Of a DNA stretch of 64,000 bases, positions 24,517-33,727 are shown piece by piece. Positions within the stretch are counted from its first letter, which is position 1, and the number at the start of each line of letters is the position of its first letter. The position numbers and the translations under genes are program-made. The notes under the pieces were generated by a model, which did not search any database, was not told the origin of the DNA, and saw only the letters and a program-made list of their open reading frames with translations. The DNA comes from Streptomyces sp. CG 926 (GTDB taxonomy: Bacteria > Actinomycetota > Actinomycetes > Streptomycetales > Streptomycetaceae), in NCBI RefSeq assembly GCF_003148825.1, contig NZ_QGGZ01000004.1:478492-542491 (forward strand). Reading direction: 5' to 3'.

Positions 24517-25311
24517 TCAGGGCAGCAGGCCCGCCGGGAGGTATTCCTCGTACGACGAGGTAGGCCGCCCGGTGACCTGGCGGACCAGGTCCTCGAGGGG
24601 ATCGGCGGCCTCCTCCGGCGCGGGCGCGCCGAGGCGGGCGGCGACGTCCTTGCGGAGGGTCGGGAGCAGGGCGTAGAGGCGGTCGCCGGGGCAGGAGGTG
24701 GCGTTGAAGTCGCGGTGGCCGTAGATCTCCGAGGCGGGCAGGCCGTACTGGTCGCAGATGTGGGCACACAGGTCGGCCAGCGCCGCGTACTGCGCCGCCG
24801 GCGGGGTCTGCGAGGTGTATGTGCCCTCGTTCTCGATGCCGATGGACACCGTGTTCTGGCCTACGCAATGCGCCGCCCGCACCTGGCGGGTGCCGGCGCG
24901 CAGCTCCGCCAGACTGCTGTGGCGCCCCTCCAACACGAAGGCCCCACGGCTGACGGTGAAGTGCTGACCCGTGTCGATCCAGCCCTGGGCGTCCATGTGG
25001 TACGTCTGGATCGCGCGGGCGAGGGCGAAGGCGCGCTGCTTCGAGTAGTCCGTCACGTTCGCCGTCGCCGTGTGGTGGACGATGATCCGCTCCGGGCGGT
25101 TGTCCAGGACGACGACGGGTTCGGTCGCCGCCCGCGCACCCCAGGCGGTGCAGCCGATGATGTCCGGGGTGGCGGCGGAGTACGCCCTCCCCGCCGCGGC
25201 GAGCGGCAGTGCCGCGGCGGTGGCCAGGGCGAAGGCTCCTGTGAGGACGGAACGGCGGGTGTACGGCGCCGTGGCGCGCGCCGACGGCTGGTGCAGTGCG
25301 GAGAAGGTCAT
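24517..25311 (-). CDS. Tat-exported PGRP-type N-acetylmuramoyl-L-alanine amidase
   Basis: A 264-aa protein. A twin-arginine signal (TRRSVLTGAFALATAAALPL, residues about 18-37) is followed by an amidase_2/PGRP domain: RIIVHHTATANVTDY (zinc His), IGIENEGTYT, and GHRDFNATSCPGD (zinc His and Cys, family signature). It should cleave the lactyl-alanine amide bond of peptidoglycan outside the membrane. A C-terminal tail of about 40 residues ends in YEEYLPAGLLP. The ATG at 25311 gives a normal signal-peptide length; upstream codons are rejected. Confidence 0.9.
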   Translation of the reverse strand: MTFSALHQPSARATAPYTRRSVLTGAFALATAAALPLAAAGRAYSAATPDIIGCTAWGARAATEPVVVLDNRPERIIVHHTATANVTDYSKQRAFALARAIQTYHMDAQGWIDTGQHFTVSRGAFVLEGRHSSLAELRAGTRQVRAAHCVGQNTVSIGIENEGTYTSQTPPAAQYAALADLCAHICDQYGLPASEIYGHRDFNATSCPGDRLYALLPTLRKDVAARLGAPAPEEAADPLEDLVRQVTGRPTSSYEEYLPAGLLP

Positions 25312-25416
25312 GCGGCGCCATTGAAGGGGACGCCACCCACGCCGGCGGCGCAGACACACCGCGAGACCCCCCGCACTGTCCCCGACCGGCCGCGCCCGGG
25401 AGACCCGCCGGACGGC

Positions 25417-25887
25417 CTAGCCCAGGCCGGGCGGGGTCTCCTCCCCGTCGGTCCACCAGACGCCCAGCTTCTGGCGGGTCAGGAGCCAGCCGCCTTCGGG
25501 GGTCCGGCGGTAGTCCCAGTCGTACGGGCCGCCCATGGAGTACGGCGAGGCGCTCCGCTCGTCGCCCGTCACGGCGACGAACCACATGTACCCGACGCCG
25601 GTGGCCCGGTCCCCCTCCACCTGGAAGTCCATGTTCAGGATGTGGTGTTGCATGCTCGGGAAGTGCGCCTCCGCCTGCTCCACCTTCGACCGGATCGCCT
25701 CCTTCCCGTGAATCTCGCCCCACGGCTCGAACTCCAGCACCGCGTCCTCGGCCCAGCACTCGATCCAGGCCCGCCAGTCCTTGCGGTCCAGGGCCCGCCA
25801 GCCGCGGATCATGAGCCGCCGCAGCGCTTCCTCGTCCTCCAGGACCCGCAGTCGGCGCAGCAGGTCCTCGTACGGCGCGGCGGTCAC
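25417..25887 (-). CDS. SnoaL-like / NTF2-fold protein
   Basis: A 156-aa protein with the SnoaL_4 layout: an N-terminal helix EDEEALRRLMIRGWRALDR, WIECWAEDAVLEFEPWG, then IHGKEAIRSKVEQ and a C-terminal beta sheet ending in LGVWWTDGE. The fold includes dehydratases, cyclases and ring hydroxylases; no catalytic residue can be assigned. GTG start coupled to the SDR stop (GTGA), so the two form one operon and may act on the same substrate. Confidence 0.78.
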   Translation of the reverse strand: MTAAPYEDLLRRLRVLEDEEALRRLMIRGWRALDRKDWRAWIECWAEDAVLEFEPWGEIHGKEAIRSKVEQAEAHFPSMQHHILNMDFQVEGDRATGVGYMWFVAVTGDERSASPYSMGGPYDWDYRRTPEGGWLLTRQKLGVWWTDGEETPPGLG

Positions 25888-26618
25888 TGCGCACTCGCGG
25901 TGGGGCGTACGACGATCTCGTTGACGTCGACCTCGGCCGGTTGGGCGACCGCATAGGCGATGGCCGCGGCGATGGCGGACGCCGGCAGCGCGACGGCGCG
26001 ATAGGCCTTCATGGCCTCCCGCGCTGCGGGGTCGGAGATTCCTTCGGCCAGCTCGGACTCGGTCACGCCCGGGGAGACCAGGGTGACCCGGACGGAGCCG
26101 TCCGACTCCTGGCGCAGCCCTTCGGACATCGCGCGGACGGCGTACTTGGTGGCGCAGTAGACGGCCGCGGTGGGCGACACCTCGTACGCGCCGACGGAGG
26201 CGACGTTCACGAAGTGGCCGCCGCCCTGGGCGCGCATCACGGGCAGGGCGGCGGCGATGCCGTGGAGCACCCCTCGCACGTTCACGTCGATCATCCGGTC
26301 CCACTCGCCGACCTTGAGCGCGTCCAGCGGCGAGAGCGGCATCACCCCGGCGTTGTTGACCAGGACGTCCAGCCTGCCGTACAGGTCGTGGGCGGCGGCC
26401 ACGAAGGCCCGTACGTCGGCGGCGTCGGTGACGTCCAGCCGCTGGAACGCGGCGGTACCGCCCGCCTCCTCGATCTCCCGGCGGAGCGCGTCGAGCCGAT
26501 CGGTACGCCGTGCGCCCAGGAACAGTCGGTGGCCATCGGCGGCGAGCCGACGGGCCGTCGCCTCCCCGATCCCGCTGCTCGCTCCGGTGATGGCCACGAC
26601 CTTGGTCTCGTTCCTCAT
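25884..26618 (-). CDS. Short-chain dehydrogenase/reductase
   Basis: A 244-aa classical SDR: VVAITGASSGIGEATARRLA (cofactor loop), VNNAGVMPLSPLDA, NVASVGAYEV (Ser), YCATKYAVRAMSEGL (YxxxK), VTLVSPGVTESELAEG. It is close to the YdfG/serine-3-dehydrogenase-like group (loose resemblance). First gene of a two-gene operon with the SnoaL-like protein. ATG at 26618, preceded by a purine-rich AGGGCAGG. Confidence 0.87.
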   Translation of the reverse strand: MRNETKVVAITGASSGIGEATARRLAADGHRLFLGARRTDRLDALRREIEEAGGTAAFQRLDVTDAADVRAFVAAAHDLYGRLDVLVNNAGVMPLSPLDALKVGEWDRMIDVNVRGVLHGIAAALPVMRAQGGGHFVNVASVGAYEVSPTAAVYCATKYAVRAMSEGLRQESDGSVRVTLVSPGVTESELAEGISDPAAREAMKAYRAVALPASAIAAAIAYAVAQPAEVDVNEIVVRPTASAQ

Positions 26619-26732
26619 ACCTGCCCTGTCCTCGTTCGATGCGGAGGGTTCCGCCCGACCGAGTCTGGGCACGCCGCGGCCGGCCGACCAGGACGTGTCA
26701 CACCCTGGCTGCGCCGCCGCGGAGGTGGTCTC

Positions 26733-28796
26733 CTACCTGGTGGTGACGCTGCCGAGCCACAGCAGGTCGCGGGCGCGGGTCATCGCCACGAAGAGTTGGC
26801 TGCGCAGCAGTTCCGCACGCTCCCGGGCCGTCTCGGACGTCCCCGTACCGATCGCCGGACCGGCCGCCGGACCTGCCGGGGTCCCCTGCCCGGGGACCGC
26901 GTCGTACCGGGGCAGGAAGACGTTCTTGAACTCCAGGCCCTTGGCCCTGCGATAGGTGCCCAGCTTCACCGCGTCGACCGCACGGCCGTCGTAGTGCTCC
27001 AACTGGCAGACCGGGATGCCCTCCTGGGTGAGCAGGCGCTGGTAGTGGCCCAGGGTGCGCATGGACGGGCACAGCAGGGCGGTGTCGGCGCGTGCGCCGT
27101 CGGGCAGGGAGCGCAGGGCGTCCAGGAGGTCCCGGTCGTGGGCGTCCACCGTGGGCCTGGTGACGCGTACGACGTCCCCGTCGTGGTAGGTGAGGTCGAC
27201 GTCGCGGCGGCCCGAGGTGCGCAACCCGTCGAGGTCCTCGAAGGCGTCGTCGGCCACGACGGCGAGCGCCGCGTCCAGGATCTGTTTGCTGTTGCGGTAG
27301 TTGGTGCGCAGCACCTGTCCGCGGTCGCCGCGGATGTCGATGCCCGCGTCGGTGAGGCGGAACCCGCCCGGGTACACGGTCTGCTGGCCGTCGCCGACGA
27401 GCAGCAGGCCGTTGGGCACGTCACCGACGAGCGCGTGCAGGAGGCGCACGCCGACCAGCGTGAGGTCCTGGACCTCGTCCACGATGACGGCCGCGTACGG
27501 AGGCCCACCGCGGCGGCGGGTCGCTTCGGCCAGGGCGAGGGAGAGGACGTCGTTGAAGTCGTGGACGCCGCGCTCGCCGCGCAGTGATTCGTACGCCTCG
27601 TACAGCTCCCACACCGACTGCCGGTGGGCCCGGTGGAGGCTCGCCCTACGCCGTCGCCTGGGGACGGTCGCGTACTCCTCGAAGCGGGTGAGGCCGCGGC
27701 CCTTGATGACGTGGTCGATCTCTTCGTGCCAGTAGGTGGGGTCCGGGTCGAGCGAGGCCAGTCGGCTCGCCCGGCCGACGTTCTTCCAGGCCAGGCTGAA
27801 GGCGGTCTCGGCCTTGTCTCCGTGCAGCCGTACGGGTACGCCCCGCTCCTGGAGGAATTCCTGTGCCCAGGAGTGGAGGCTGCGGAAGTCCACCCGGTCG
27901 GCGACGGCCGGGGCCATGGCCGTGAGGAAGGTGCTCTGTACGCGAGGCAGGTTGTTGGCGAAGGTGACGTACAGGATGCGGCCGGTGGTCCGCCTGGCCA
28001 GGTAGGCCGCGCGGTGCAGGGCGACGACCGTCTTGCCGGTGCCCGCAGGTCCGCTGATGCGGGCCGGGCCCGACCAGTTGCGGCGCACCAGTGCCACCTG
28101 ATCCGGATGGAGGAAGGTCATCCACTGCTCGATCGGCGCCTCCATCGCCCCCTTCAAGGCCGCGTCACGCAGCCCTTCCAGGTCGAAGAGCCCGTCCGGG
28201 GAGCCCGGCCGGTGGGGTTCGGGCGCCGGCGGCAGTTGCTGCTCGATCGCCGACCCGGCGTAGCCCGGGAACACCCGCTCCAGGTGGTCCGCGATCGCCC
28301 GGACCGACTCGGCGCGCAGTCTGTGCCGCTGCGACAGCAGCACGGGGCCGATCTCGTGTTCCCCCAGGAGCCGGATCCGGTCGAGGCTCGCGTCGCGGCG
28401 CTGCCCGGCGAACACCATGACCGGCTGGACCGCCACCGGTGACATTCCGAGGGTGGCCACCGCGCTCTCGGCCGCCTTCGTGGCGGCGAGCAGCCCGCTC
28501 ACGTGTCCCTCGACCGGCTCGCGGTCGGTCGTCACGTCGACGACGAACACCCCGCCGGGCCCCACCAGCAGCATGTCCGCGTCAGCGGTCCGGGTCCCGG
28601 ACCATCGGCGGTCGACGAGCAACCGCCACCCGCGCGCGGTCAGCACCAGCAGTTGGGCGAGGACCCACCGCTCTCCCTCGGCGACCGCCTCCCATCGCAG
28701 GGCCTGCCGGCGGGCAGCCTGCCACTGCTCGCGAAGTAGCCGCTCCTGCCGCCGCGCGTCCTGCGTCCGCTGCGATACCGCCCCGCCCGTCCCCAT
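26733..28796 (-). CDS. NERD-domain UvrD/Rep-type helicase
   Basis: A 687-aa protein. The N-terminal part (EGERWVLAQLLVL; ADADMLLVGPGGVFVVDV, residues about 40-100) is a NERD nuclease-related domain. The UvrD-like helicase core has ISGPAGTGKTVVALHRAAYL (Walker A), IVDEVQDLTLVG (Walker B), LVGDGQQTVYPGG, RTNYRNSKQI, GLEFKNVFLP and FVAMTRARDLLWLG. Probably an SF1 helicase with a nuclease-like domain in DNA repair or defence. ATG at 28796 with GAGGGG about 8 nt upstream. Divergent from recQ across 188 bp. Confidence 0.85.
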   Translation of the reverse strand: MGTGGAVSQRTQDARRQERLLREQWQAARRQALRWEAVAEGERWVLAQLLVLTARGWRLLVDRRWSGTRTADADMLLVGPGGVFVVDVTTDREPVEGHVSGLLAATKAAESAVATLGMSPVAVQPVMVFAGQRRDASLDRIRLLGEHEIGPVLLSQRHRLRAESVRAIADHLERVFPGYAGSAIEQQLPPAPEPHRPGSPDGLFDLEGLRDAALKGAMEAPIEQWMTFLHPDQVALVRRNWSGPARISGPAGTGKTVVALHRAAYLARRTTGRILYVTFANNLPRVQSTFLTAMAPAVADRVDFRSLHSWAQEFLQERGVPVRLHGDKAETAFSLAWKNVGRASRLASLDPDPTYWHEEIDHVIKGRGLTRFEEYATVPRRRRRASLHRAHRQSVWELYEAYESLRGERGVHDFNDVLSLALAEATRRRGGPPYAAVIVDEVQDLTLVGVRLLHALVGDVPNGLLLVGDGQQTVYPGGFRLTDAGIDIRGDRGQVLRTNYRNSKQILDAALAVVADDAFEDLDGLRTSGRRDVDLTYHDGDVVRVTRPTVDAHDRDLLDALRSLPDGARADTALLCPSMRTLGHYQRLLTQEGIPVCQLEHYDGRAVDAVKLGTYRRAKGLEFKNVFLPRYDAVPGQGTPAGPAAGPAIGTGTSETARERAELLRSQLFVAMTRARDLLWLGSVTTR

Positions 28797-28984
28797 ACCG
28801 GCCCCCTCGTACGCGGAGTGACGATCATAGGGCGGAACGCAACGTGGCCGGCAGGGCGCGGCGCTGTTCCGGACGGTCGTCACCGGTGGCGAACCGGTCG
28901 AGGGTGAGCTTCTTGATCGGCTTCGGCAGCCCGGGATCCTGCTCGGCGGCGCCGGCTGTCGGTGGGTGTCGATAGGCTTCACGG

Positions 28985-31036
28985 ATGGCACTTCCCGACG
29001 TTTCCACCGAGACCTCCGACGCTCTGCAGGTACTGCACCGTGTGTTCGGGTACAGCTCTTTCCGCGGCGAGCAGCAGGAGATCATCGAGCAGGTCGTCGG
29101 GGGCGGTGACGCCTTGGTGCTGATGCCGACAGGCGGCGGCAAGTCGCTCTGCTACCAGATCCCGGCGCTGGTCAGAGAAGGCACGGGCGTGGTGATCTCG
29201 CCGCTCATCGCGCTCATGCAGGACCAGGTGAACGCGCTGACCGCTCTCGGGGTGCGGGCCGGATTCCTCAACTCCACGCAGGACACGTACGAGCGGCAGG
29301 CCGTCGAGCAGGCGTTCCTCGCCGGCGAACTGGACCTGCTGTACCTGGCTCCCGAGCGGCTGCGGACCGAGAGCGCCCAGCGGCTGCTCGACCGGGGCAA
29401 GGTGTCCGTCTTCGCGATCGACGAGGCGCACTGCGTCGCCCAGTGGGGTCACGACTTCCGGCCCGACTACCTCGCGCTGTCCATGTTGCACGAGCGCTGG
29501 CCGAAGGTGCCGCGGATCGCGCTGACCGCGACGGCCACCGAGGCCACCCACGCCGAGATCGTGACGAGGCTCGGCCTGGAGGAGGCCCGGCACTTCGTCG
29601 CCAGCTTCGACCGGCCGAACATCCAGTACCGGATCGCCCCGAAGAACAACCCGCTCAAGCAGGTGCTGGAGCTGATCCGCGGCGAGCACGCCGGTGACGC
29701 CGGAGTCGTCTACTGCCTCTCGCGGGCCTCGGTGGAGAAGACCGCGGCCTTCCTGGTGGAGCAGGGCATCGACGCCGTGGCGTACCACGCGGGCATGGAC
29801 GCCCGGGCGCGCGCGGCGAACCAGGCGAGGTTCCTGCGGGAGGACGGAGTCGTGGTGGTGGCCACGATCGCCTTCGGCATGGGCATCGACAAGCCGGACG
29901 TGCGCTTCGTGGCGCATCTCGACCTGCCGAAGTCGGTCGAGGGCTACTACCAGGAGACCGGCCGCGCCGGCCGTGACGGCGAGCCCGCCACCGCGTGGTT
30001 GGCGTACGGGCTGCAGGACGTGGTACAGCAGCGCAAGCTCATCGAGGGTTCCGACGGCGACGAGACGCACCGCCGCTCGCTGGGCATGCACCTGGACGCC
30101 ATGCTCGCGCTGTGCGAGACGGTCGACTGTCGCCGGGTGCGGCTGCTGGCCTATTTCGGGCAGGTGGGCACGCCCTGCGGCAACTGCGACACGTGTCTGA
30201 CGCCGGCCGAGTCCTGGGACGCGACGGTCGCCTCGCAGAAGCTGCTGTCGACGGTGTGGCGGCTGGCGAAGGAACGGCGGCAGAAGTTCGGCGCCGGCCA
30301 GATCATCGACATCCTCCAGGGCAAGAAGACGGCCAAGGTCATCCAGTTCGACCACGACGGGCTCTCGGTGTTCGGTGTCGGGGCGGACCTGGGCACCGCC
30401 GAGTGGCGAGGGGTCGTACGCCAGCTGCTGGCGCAGCGGCTGCTGGCGGTGGAGGGCGACTACGGGACGCTGGTGCTGACGGAGGACAGCGGCGAGGTCC
30501 TGGGCGGCCGCCGCAGCGTCTCGATGCGGAAGGAGAAGGCGCCCGCCGCTCCCGCACGCAAGGAGTCCGGCTCGCGTTCGGGCAAGGGCGCCCGCGTACC
30601 CGTCGACCTGCCGGCCGCGGCGGAACCGGTCTTCCTGGCCCTGCGCGCCTGGCGGGCCGAGACGGCGCGGGAGCAGGGCGTACCGGCGTACGTGGTCTTC
30701 CACGACGCCACCCTGCGGGAGATCGCGACGCGGCTGCCGGCTACGACGGAGGAGCTGGGCGGCATCGGCGGCGTGGGCGAGGCCAAGCTCGCCAAGTACG
30801 CCGAGGGGGTGCTCGCCACGCTGGCGGAGTGCGGGGCGGCGCATTCGGCCGCCGACTCGGGCGCGTCCGACCACGCCGGCGCGTCCGACCGGTCCCCGGC
30901 ATCCACCGCTCCCACCGCTGGGGCGCCGTCGTCGGCCCGGCCGGAGCACCGCACGGCGGCGGGGGACGTCGAGGAGGAGCCGCCGTTCGACCTGGACGAG
31001 ATGGCTCCGCCGCCCTTCGACGACGACTGGCAGTAG
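28985..31036 (+). CDS. recQ: ATP-dependent DNA helicase RecQ
   Basis: A 683-aa protein. SF2 motifs: [14 protein letters not shown] (motif 0), [17 protein letters not shown] (I), [19 protein letters not shown] (II plus aromatic-rich loop), ALTATAT (III), [17 protein letters not shown] (V), [10 protein letters not shown] (VI). The RQC zinc module uses CGNCDTC. An HRDC-like domain (about 540-610) is followed by an Ala/Ser-rich acidic tail. It unwinds DNA 3' to 5' in recombination and fork repair. The N-terminus [20 protein letters not shown] is normal for the family. Confidence 0.93.
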   Translation: MALPDVSTETSDALQVLHRVFGYSSFRGEQQEIIEQVVGGGDALVLMPTGGGKSLCYQIPALVREGTGVVISPLIALMQDQVNALTALGVRAGFLNSTQDTYERQAVEQAFLAGELDLLYLAPERLRTESAQRLLDRGKVSVFAIDEAHCVAQWGHDFRPDYLALSMLHERWPKVPRIALTATATEATHAEIVTRLGLEEARHFVASFDRPNIQYRIAPKNNPLKQVLELIRGEHAGDAGVVYCLSRASVEKTAAFLVEQGIDAVAYHAGMDARARAANQARFLREDGVVVVATIAFGMGIDKPDVRFVAHLDLPKSVEGYYQETGRAGRDGEPATAWLAYGLQDVVQQRKLIEGSDGDETHRRSLGMHLDAMLALCETVDCRRVRLLAYFGQVGTPCGNCDTCLTPAESWDATVASQKLLSTVWRLAKERRQKFGAGQIIDILQGKKTAKVIQFDHDGLSVFGVGADLGTAEWRGVVRQLLAQRLLAVEGDYGTLVLTEDSGEVLGGRRSVSMRKEKAPAAPARKESGSRSGKGARVPVDLPAAAEPVFLALRAWRAETAREQGVPAYVVFHDATLREIATRLPATTEELGGIGGVGEAKLAKYAEGVLATLAECGAAHSAADSGASDHAGASDRSPASTAPTAGAPSSARPEHRTAAGDVEEEPPFDLDEMAPPPFDDDWQ

Positions 31037-31046
31037 CCGTCGCCGC

Positions 31047-31081
31047 GCACCCGTGAGTTACCGATGGGTAGCCACGGGTGC
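31047..31081 (+). terminator. Possible recQ terminator
   Basis: GCACCCGTG (31047-31055) pairs perfectly with CACGGGTGC (31073-31081) across a 17-nt loop, and partial complementarity extends outward on both sides. It is 10 nt after the recQ stop. The long loop lowers confidence. Confidence 0.5.
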
Positions 31082-31119
31082 GGCGGCACGGTAGCGTCGG
31101 CCGCCTGGAGGGGAGAAAC

Positions 31120-31632
31120 ATGCCTCGTACGTTCACCGTGTCCGACAGCATCGTCGTCCACGTCAGTCCCGCCGATGTCTACCGGCACGTGTCCGATCCT
31201 GCCCGCATGGGTGACTGGAGCCCGGAGAACCTCGGCGCCACCGTGCACGGAGGAGCCGGACGGACGCGCGTCGGGACGGTGTTCGACGGGCGCAACAAGC
31301 GCGGGGCCTTCCGGTGGACCACCCGGTGCACGGTGACGGCGCTCGAAGAGGACCGGCTGTTCCGGTTCCGGGTGCACGCCATCGGGGTCCGGAGCCCGCG
31401 GGTTCCCGGCTCCATCGCCACCTGGGAGTACCGCTTCGAGCCGGTCCCGGAGGGCACCCGGGTGACCGAGACGTGGACGGACGACCGCCGCTCGTGGCCG
31501 GACTTCGCGGCGAACGCCTTCGACCGGGTCGCCACACGGGGACACACCTTCGCCGATTTCCAGCGCAGGAACATCGCCACCACCCTGCGCAACCTCAAGA
31601 AAGCGATGGAACCGGCGTCCGACATGGGGTAA
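31120..31632 (+). CDS. SRPBCC family protein
   Basis: A 170-aa START/Bet v1-fold protein: VHVSPADVYRHVSDPARMGD at the N-terminus, WTTRCTVTALEEDRLFRFRV in the sheet, and a long C-terminal helix NIATTLRNLKKAME. The closest type is the polyketide cyclase/dehydrase-like lipid or ligand carrier group. The ATG at 31120 follows GGAGGGGAGA by 3-4 nt. No enzymatic residues can be assigned. It appears as a single gene between recQ and the amidohydrolase. Confidence 0.8.
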   Translation: MPRTFTVSDSIVVHVSPADVYRHVSDPARMGDWSPENLGATVHGGAGRTRVGTVFDGRNKRGAFRWTTRCTVTALEEDRLFRFRVHAIGVRSPRVPGSIATWEYRFEPVPEGTRVTETWTDDRRSWPDFAANAFDRVATRGHTFADFQRRNIATTLRNLKKAMEPASDMG

Positions 31633-31696
31633 CGGTGGGGGCCGTCAGGCTTTCGCGGGCACCCTGCCCCGCGCGGCCCCCTACCGAGGAATCCCC

Positions 31697-32533
31697 ATGA
31701 ACCACGCCGTCGAGTCCGTCGAGTCCGTCGAGTCAAAGTCCCCTCAGCCGGATTCCTTCCAACTCCTCCCCGGCGCCGCCGCGTCACCGGTGATCCTGCA
31801 CGTACCGCACTCCTCGCGCGCCGTACCGGAGTCCGTACGCGGCGGGATCGTGCTCGACGACGCGGCGCTCGAGCGGGAACTGGACCACATCACCGACTCG
31901 CACACCGCGGACATCGCCGCGGCGGCCGCCGCCGGATGCGCCCTCACGCCGTGGCGGTTCGTCAACGGACTGTCCCGCCTCGTCATGGACCCCGAGCGCT
32001 TCCCCGACGAGCGCGAGGAGATGCTGGCGGTGGGCATGGGGGCGGTGTACACGCGCACCACCCACCGGGAGCGCCTGCGGGCGGACGGCTTCGACGGCAG
32101 GCCCTTGATCGAGCGCTACTTCCACCCGTACGCGCACGCGATGACACGGGCGGTGGAGGACCGGCTGGAGGCCGTCGGTCGCGCGGTGATCATCGATGTG
32201 CACTCGTACCCGACCGAGCCACTCCCGTACGAACTGCACGGCGCCGGACCGCGGCCGCCGATCTGCCTGGGCACGGACCCCTTCCATACCCCGACCGCCT
32301 TGCTCACCGCGGCCGAGAAGGCCTTCGCGGGCTTCGGCGGCACGGGGCTCGACAGCCCTTTCGCGGGCACGTACGTACCGCTGCGGCACTACGGCGAGGA
32401 CCGGCGGGTCGGCGCGCTGATGGTCGAGATCCGCAGGGACACCTACATGTCCGAACCGGGCGGTCCCGCCGGACCGGGCCTCGCCGGGCTGGCGGCGGCG
32501 CTGACCGCACTCGTGGACGGCCTGCACCACTGA
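31697..32533 (+). CDS. N-formylglutamate amidohydrolase
   Basis: A 278-aa protein of the FGase family (PF05013): VILHVPHSSRAVPESVR, DHITDSHTADIA, NGLSRLVMDPERFPDERE, IIDVHSYPTEPLPYE and VGALMVEIRRDTYM, the conserved metal and substrate stretches. It hydrolyses N-formylglutamate (last step of one histidine-degradation route) or a related N-formyl/N-acyl amino acid. The N-terminus carries a 9-bp tandem repeat encoding VES three times, probably harmless. No hut genes are nearby, so the substrate is uncertain. Confidence 0.88.
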   Translation: MNHAVESVESVESKSPQPDSFQLLPGAAASPVILHVPHSSRAVPESVRGGIVLDDAALERELDHITDSHTADIAAAAAAGCALTPWRFVNGLSRLVMDPERFPDEREEMLAVGMGAVYTRTTHRERLRADGFDGRPLIERYFHPYAHAMTRAVEDRLEAVGRAVIIDVHSYPTEPLPYELHGAGPRPPICLGTDPFHTPTALLTAAEKAFAGFGGTGLDSPFAGTYVPLRHYGEDRRVGALMVEIRRDTYMSEPGGPAGPGLAGLAAALTALVDGLHH

Positions 32534-32552
32534 ATTCCGCGCCGCTCGGCCT

Positions 32553-33674
32553 TCAGGACGGCTGGACCTGATCGAAGAGGGCGAGGGCCTCGGCGGGGTC
32601 CGGACTCACGAGGCGGTCCAGACCGGCCATCGTGATCTCCGCCCACCTGCCGGCCCGTGCCCACATCTGTTCCTCGAAGGCGCGGACGACCTCGTCCAGA
32701 TCTCCCGGGCGGGTGGTGGCGATCGCCTCGGCGAGTTCGGCGCCTTCCAGCATCGCGAGGTTCGCGCCCACGCCCAACGGGGGCATCAGGTGGGCGGCGT
32801 CGCCCAGGAGCGTCAGCCCGCGGACGTGCGGCCAGGTGTGGGACGCGGGCAGGACGTAGAGGGGGCGGTGGGCGAAAGCGGCGCCGTGGTGGAGGAGGGC
32901 GAGGACGGGAGCGGCCCAGCCGTCGAACAGGGCCGACAACCTCGATCGCACGGCCTGGACGTCGGCCGGATCCAGGTCCGTGTGCCACTCCAGCGGCGCG
33001 CGGAACTGGGCGTACACCTTGACGTGACCGCCGCTGTTGCGCTGTGCGACCAGAGCTCGGTTCACCCCGTACACGGCCACAGAACCGTCGCCGATCAATC
33101 GGGCGAGGTCGGGGTGGCGGGTGTCGACGTCGTCCAGCGAGGTCTCGACCACGGTGACGCCGGTGTAGTGCGGCGTCACCGACGAGAGCGCCGCGCGGGT
33201 CCGGGACCGGGCTCCGTCCGCGCCGACGACGAGATCGAACGTCTCCTGCCGGCCGTCGGCGAGATGGACCACGACGCCGTCCCCGGTTCCCGGCACCACC
33301 TGCGTCACACCCTGCCCCCATCGGACGTGGAGAGGGCCGAGCAGCAGGTCACGGAGGTGCCCGCGGTCGATCTCGGGGTTGGCGCGGTCACCCGGGCGGG
33401 GGCGCCAATCACGCAGGACGGTCCCGTCCGTGTCCAGGATGCGCATGGCCTGCCCCTCGGGACGGGACAGCGCATGGAAATCCTCCAGCAACCCCGCCTT
33501 GTCCAGAGCGAGTTGACCCATCCCTTCGTGCAGGTCCAGTGTGCCGCCCGGGGGACGGGCATCGGGAGCCGGATCGCGTTCGAGGACGGTGACGGGGTGA
33601 CCGTGGCGATGCAGGACACGGGCGAAGGTGAGGCCGGCCGGACCGCTCCCGACCACTGCGATGCGATGTCTCAT
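32553..33674 (-). CDS. FAD-dependent monooxygenase (TetX/PHBH-like)
   Basis: A 373-aa class A flavin monooxygenase: RIAVVGSGPAGLTFARVLHR (GxGxxG), DLVVGADGARSRTR (the DG motif) and LTLLGDAAHLMPPLGVGANL (the GD motif plus the TetX-like PP-GxGaN). It hydroxylates an aromatic or polycyclic substrate using NAD(P)H and O2. Relatives such as TetX inactivate tetracyclines, but PHBH-like enzymes of unknown substrate are far more common. ATG at 33674, divergent from a TetR repressor across only 53 bp of operator DNA, so it is inducible by some ligand. Confidence 0.85.
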   Translation of the reverse strand: MRHRIAVVGSGPAGLTFARVLHRHGHPVTVLERDPAPDARPPGGTLDLHEGMGQLALDKAGLLEDFHALSRPEGQAMRILDTDGTVLRDWRPRPGDRANPEIDRGHLRDLLLGPLHVRWGQGVTQVVPGTGDGVVVHLADGRQETFDLVVGADGARSRTRAALSSVTPHYTGVTVVETSLDDVDTRHPDLARLIGDGSVAVYGVNRALVAQRNSGGHVKVYAQFRAPLEWHTDLDPADVQAVRSRLSALFDGWAAPVLALLHHGAAFAHRPLYVLPASHTWPHVRGLTLLGDAAHLMPPLGVGANLAMLEGAELAEAIATTRPGDLDEVVRAFEEQMWARAGRWAEITMAGLDRLVSPDPAEALALFDQVQPS

Positions 33675-33678
33675 GTCG

Positions 33679-33723
33679 ATACACTGTATTTGCTCGTTAC
33701 GGTGCATCGCAACGGTACGATGC
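33679..33723. promoter_or_regulatory. TetR operator candidates between monooxygenase and tetR gene
   Basis: Three dyads are packed in a 53-bp divergent interval: ATACA-C-TGTAT (33679-33689), CGTTACG-N6-CGCAACG with one mismatch (33695-33714), and GCATCG-N8-CGATGC (33704-33723). The latter two overlap, and either could be the palindrome bound by the adjacent TetR protein. Confidence 0.6.
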
Positions 33724-33727
33724 CCCT

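Noticed and set aside
29000..30949. Long antisense frame opposite recQ
   Set aside because: Shadow frame; recQ motifs are unmistakable on the plus strand.
32553..33674. TetX tetracycline-inactivating enzyme
   Set aside because: The flavin motifs are shared by many PHBH-like monooxygenases; the sequence alone does not show tetracycline specificity.
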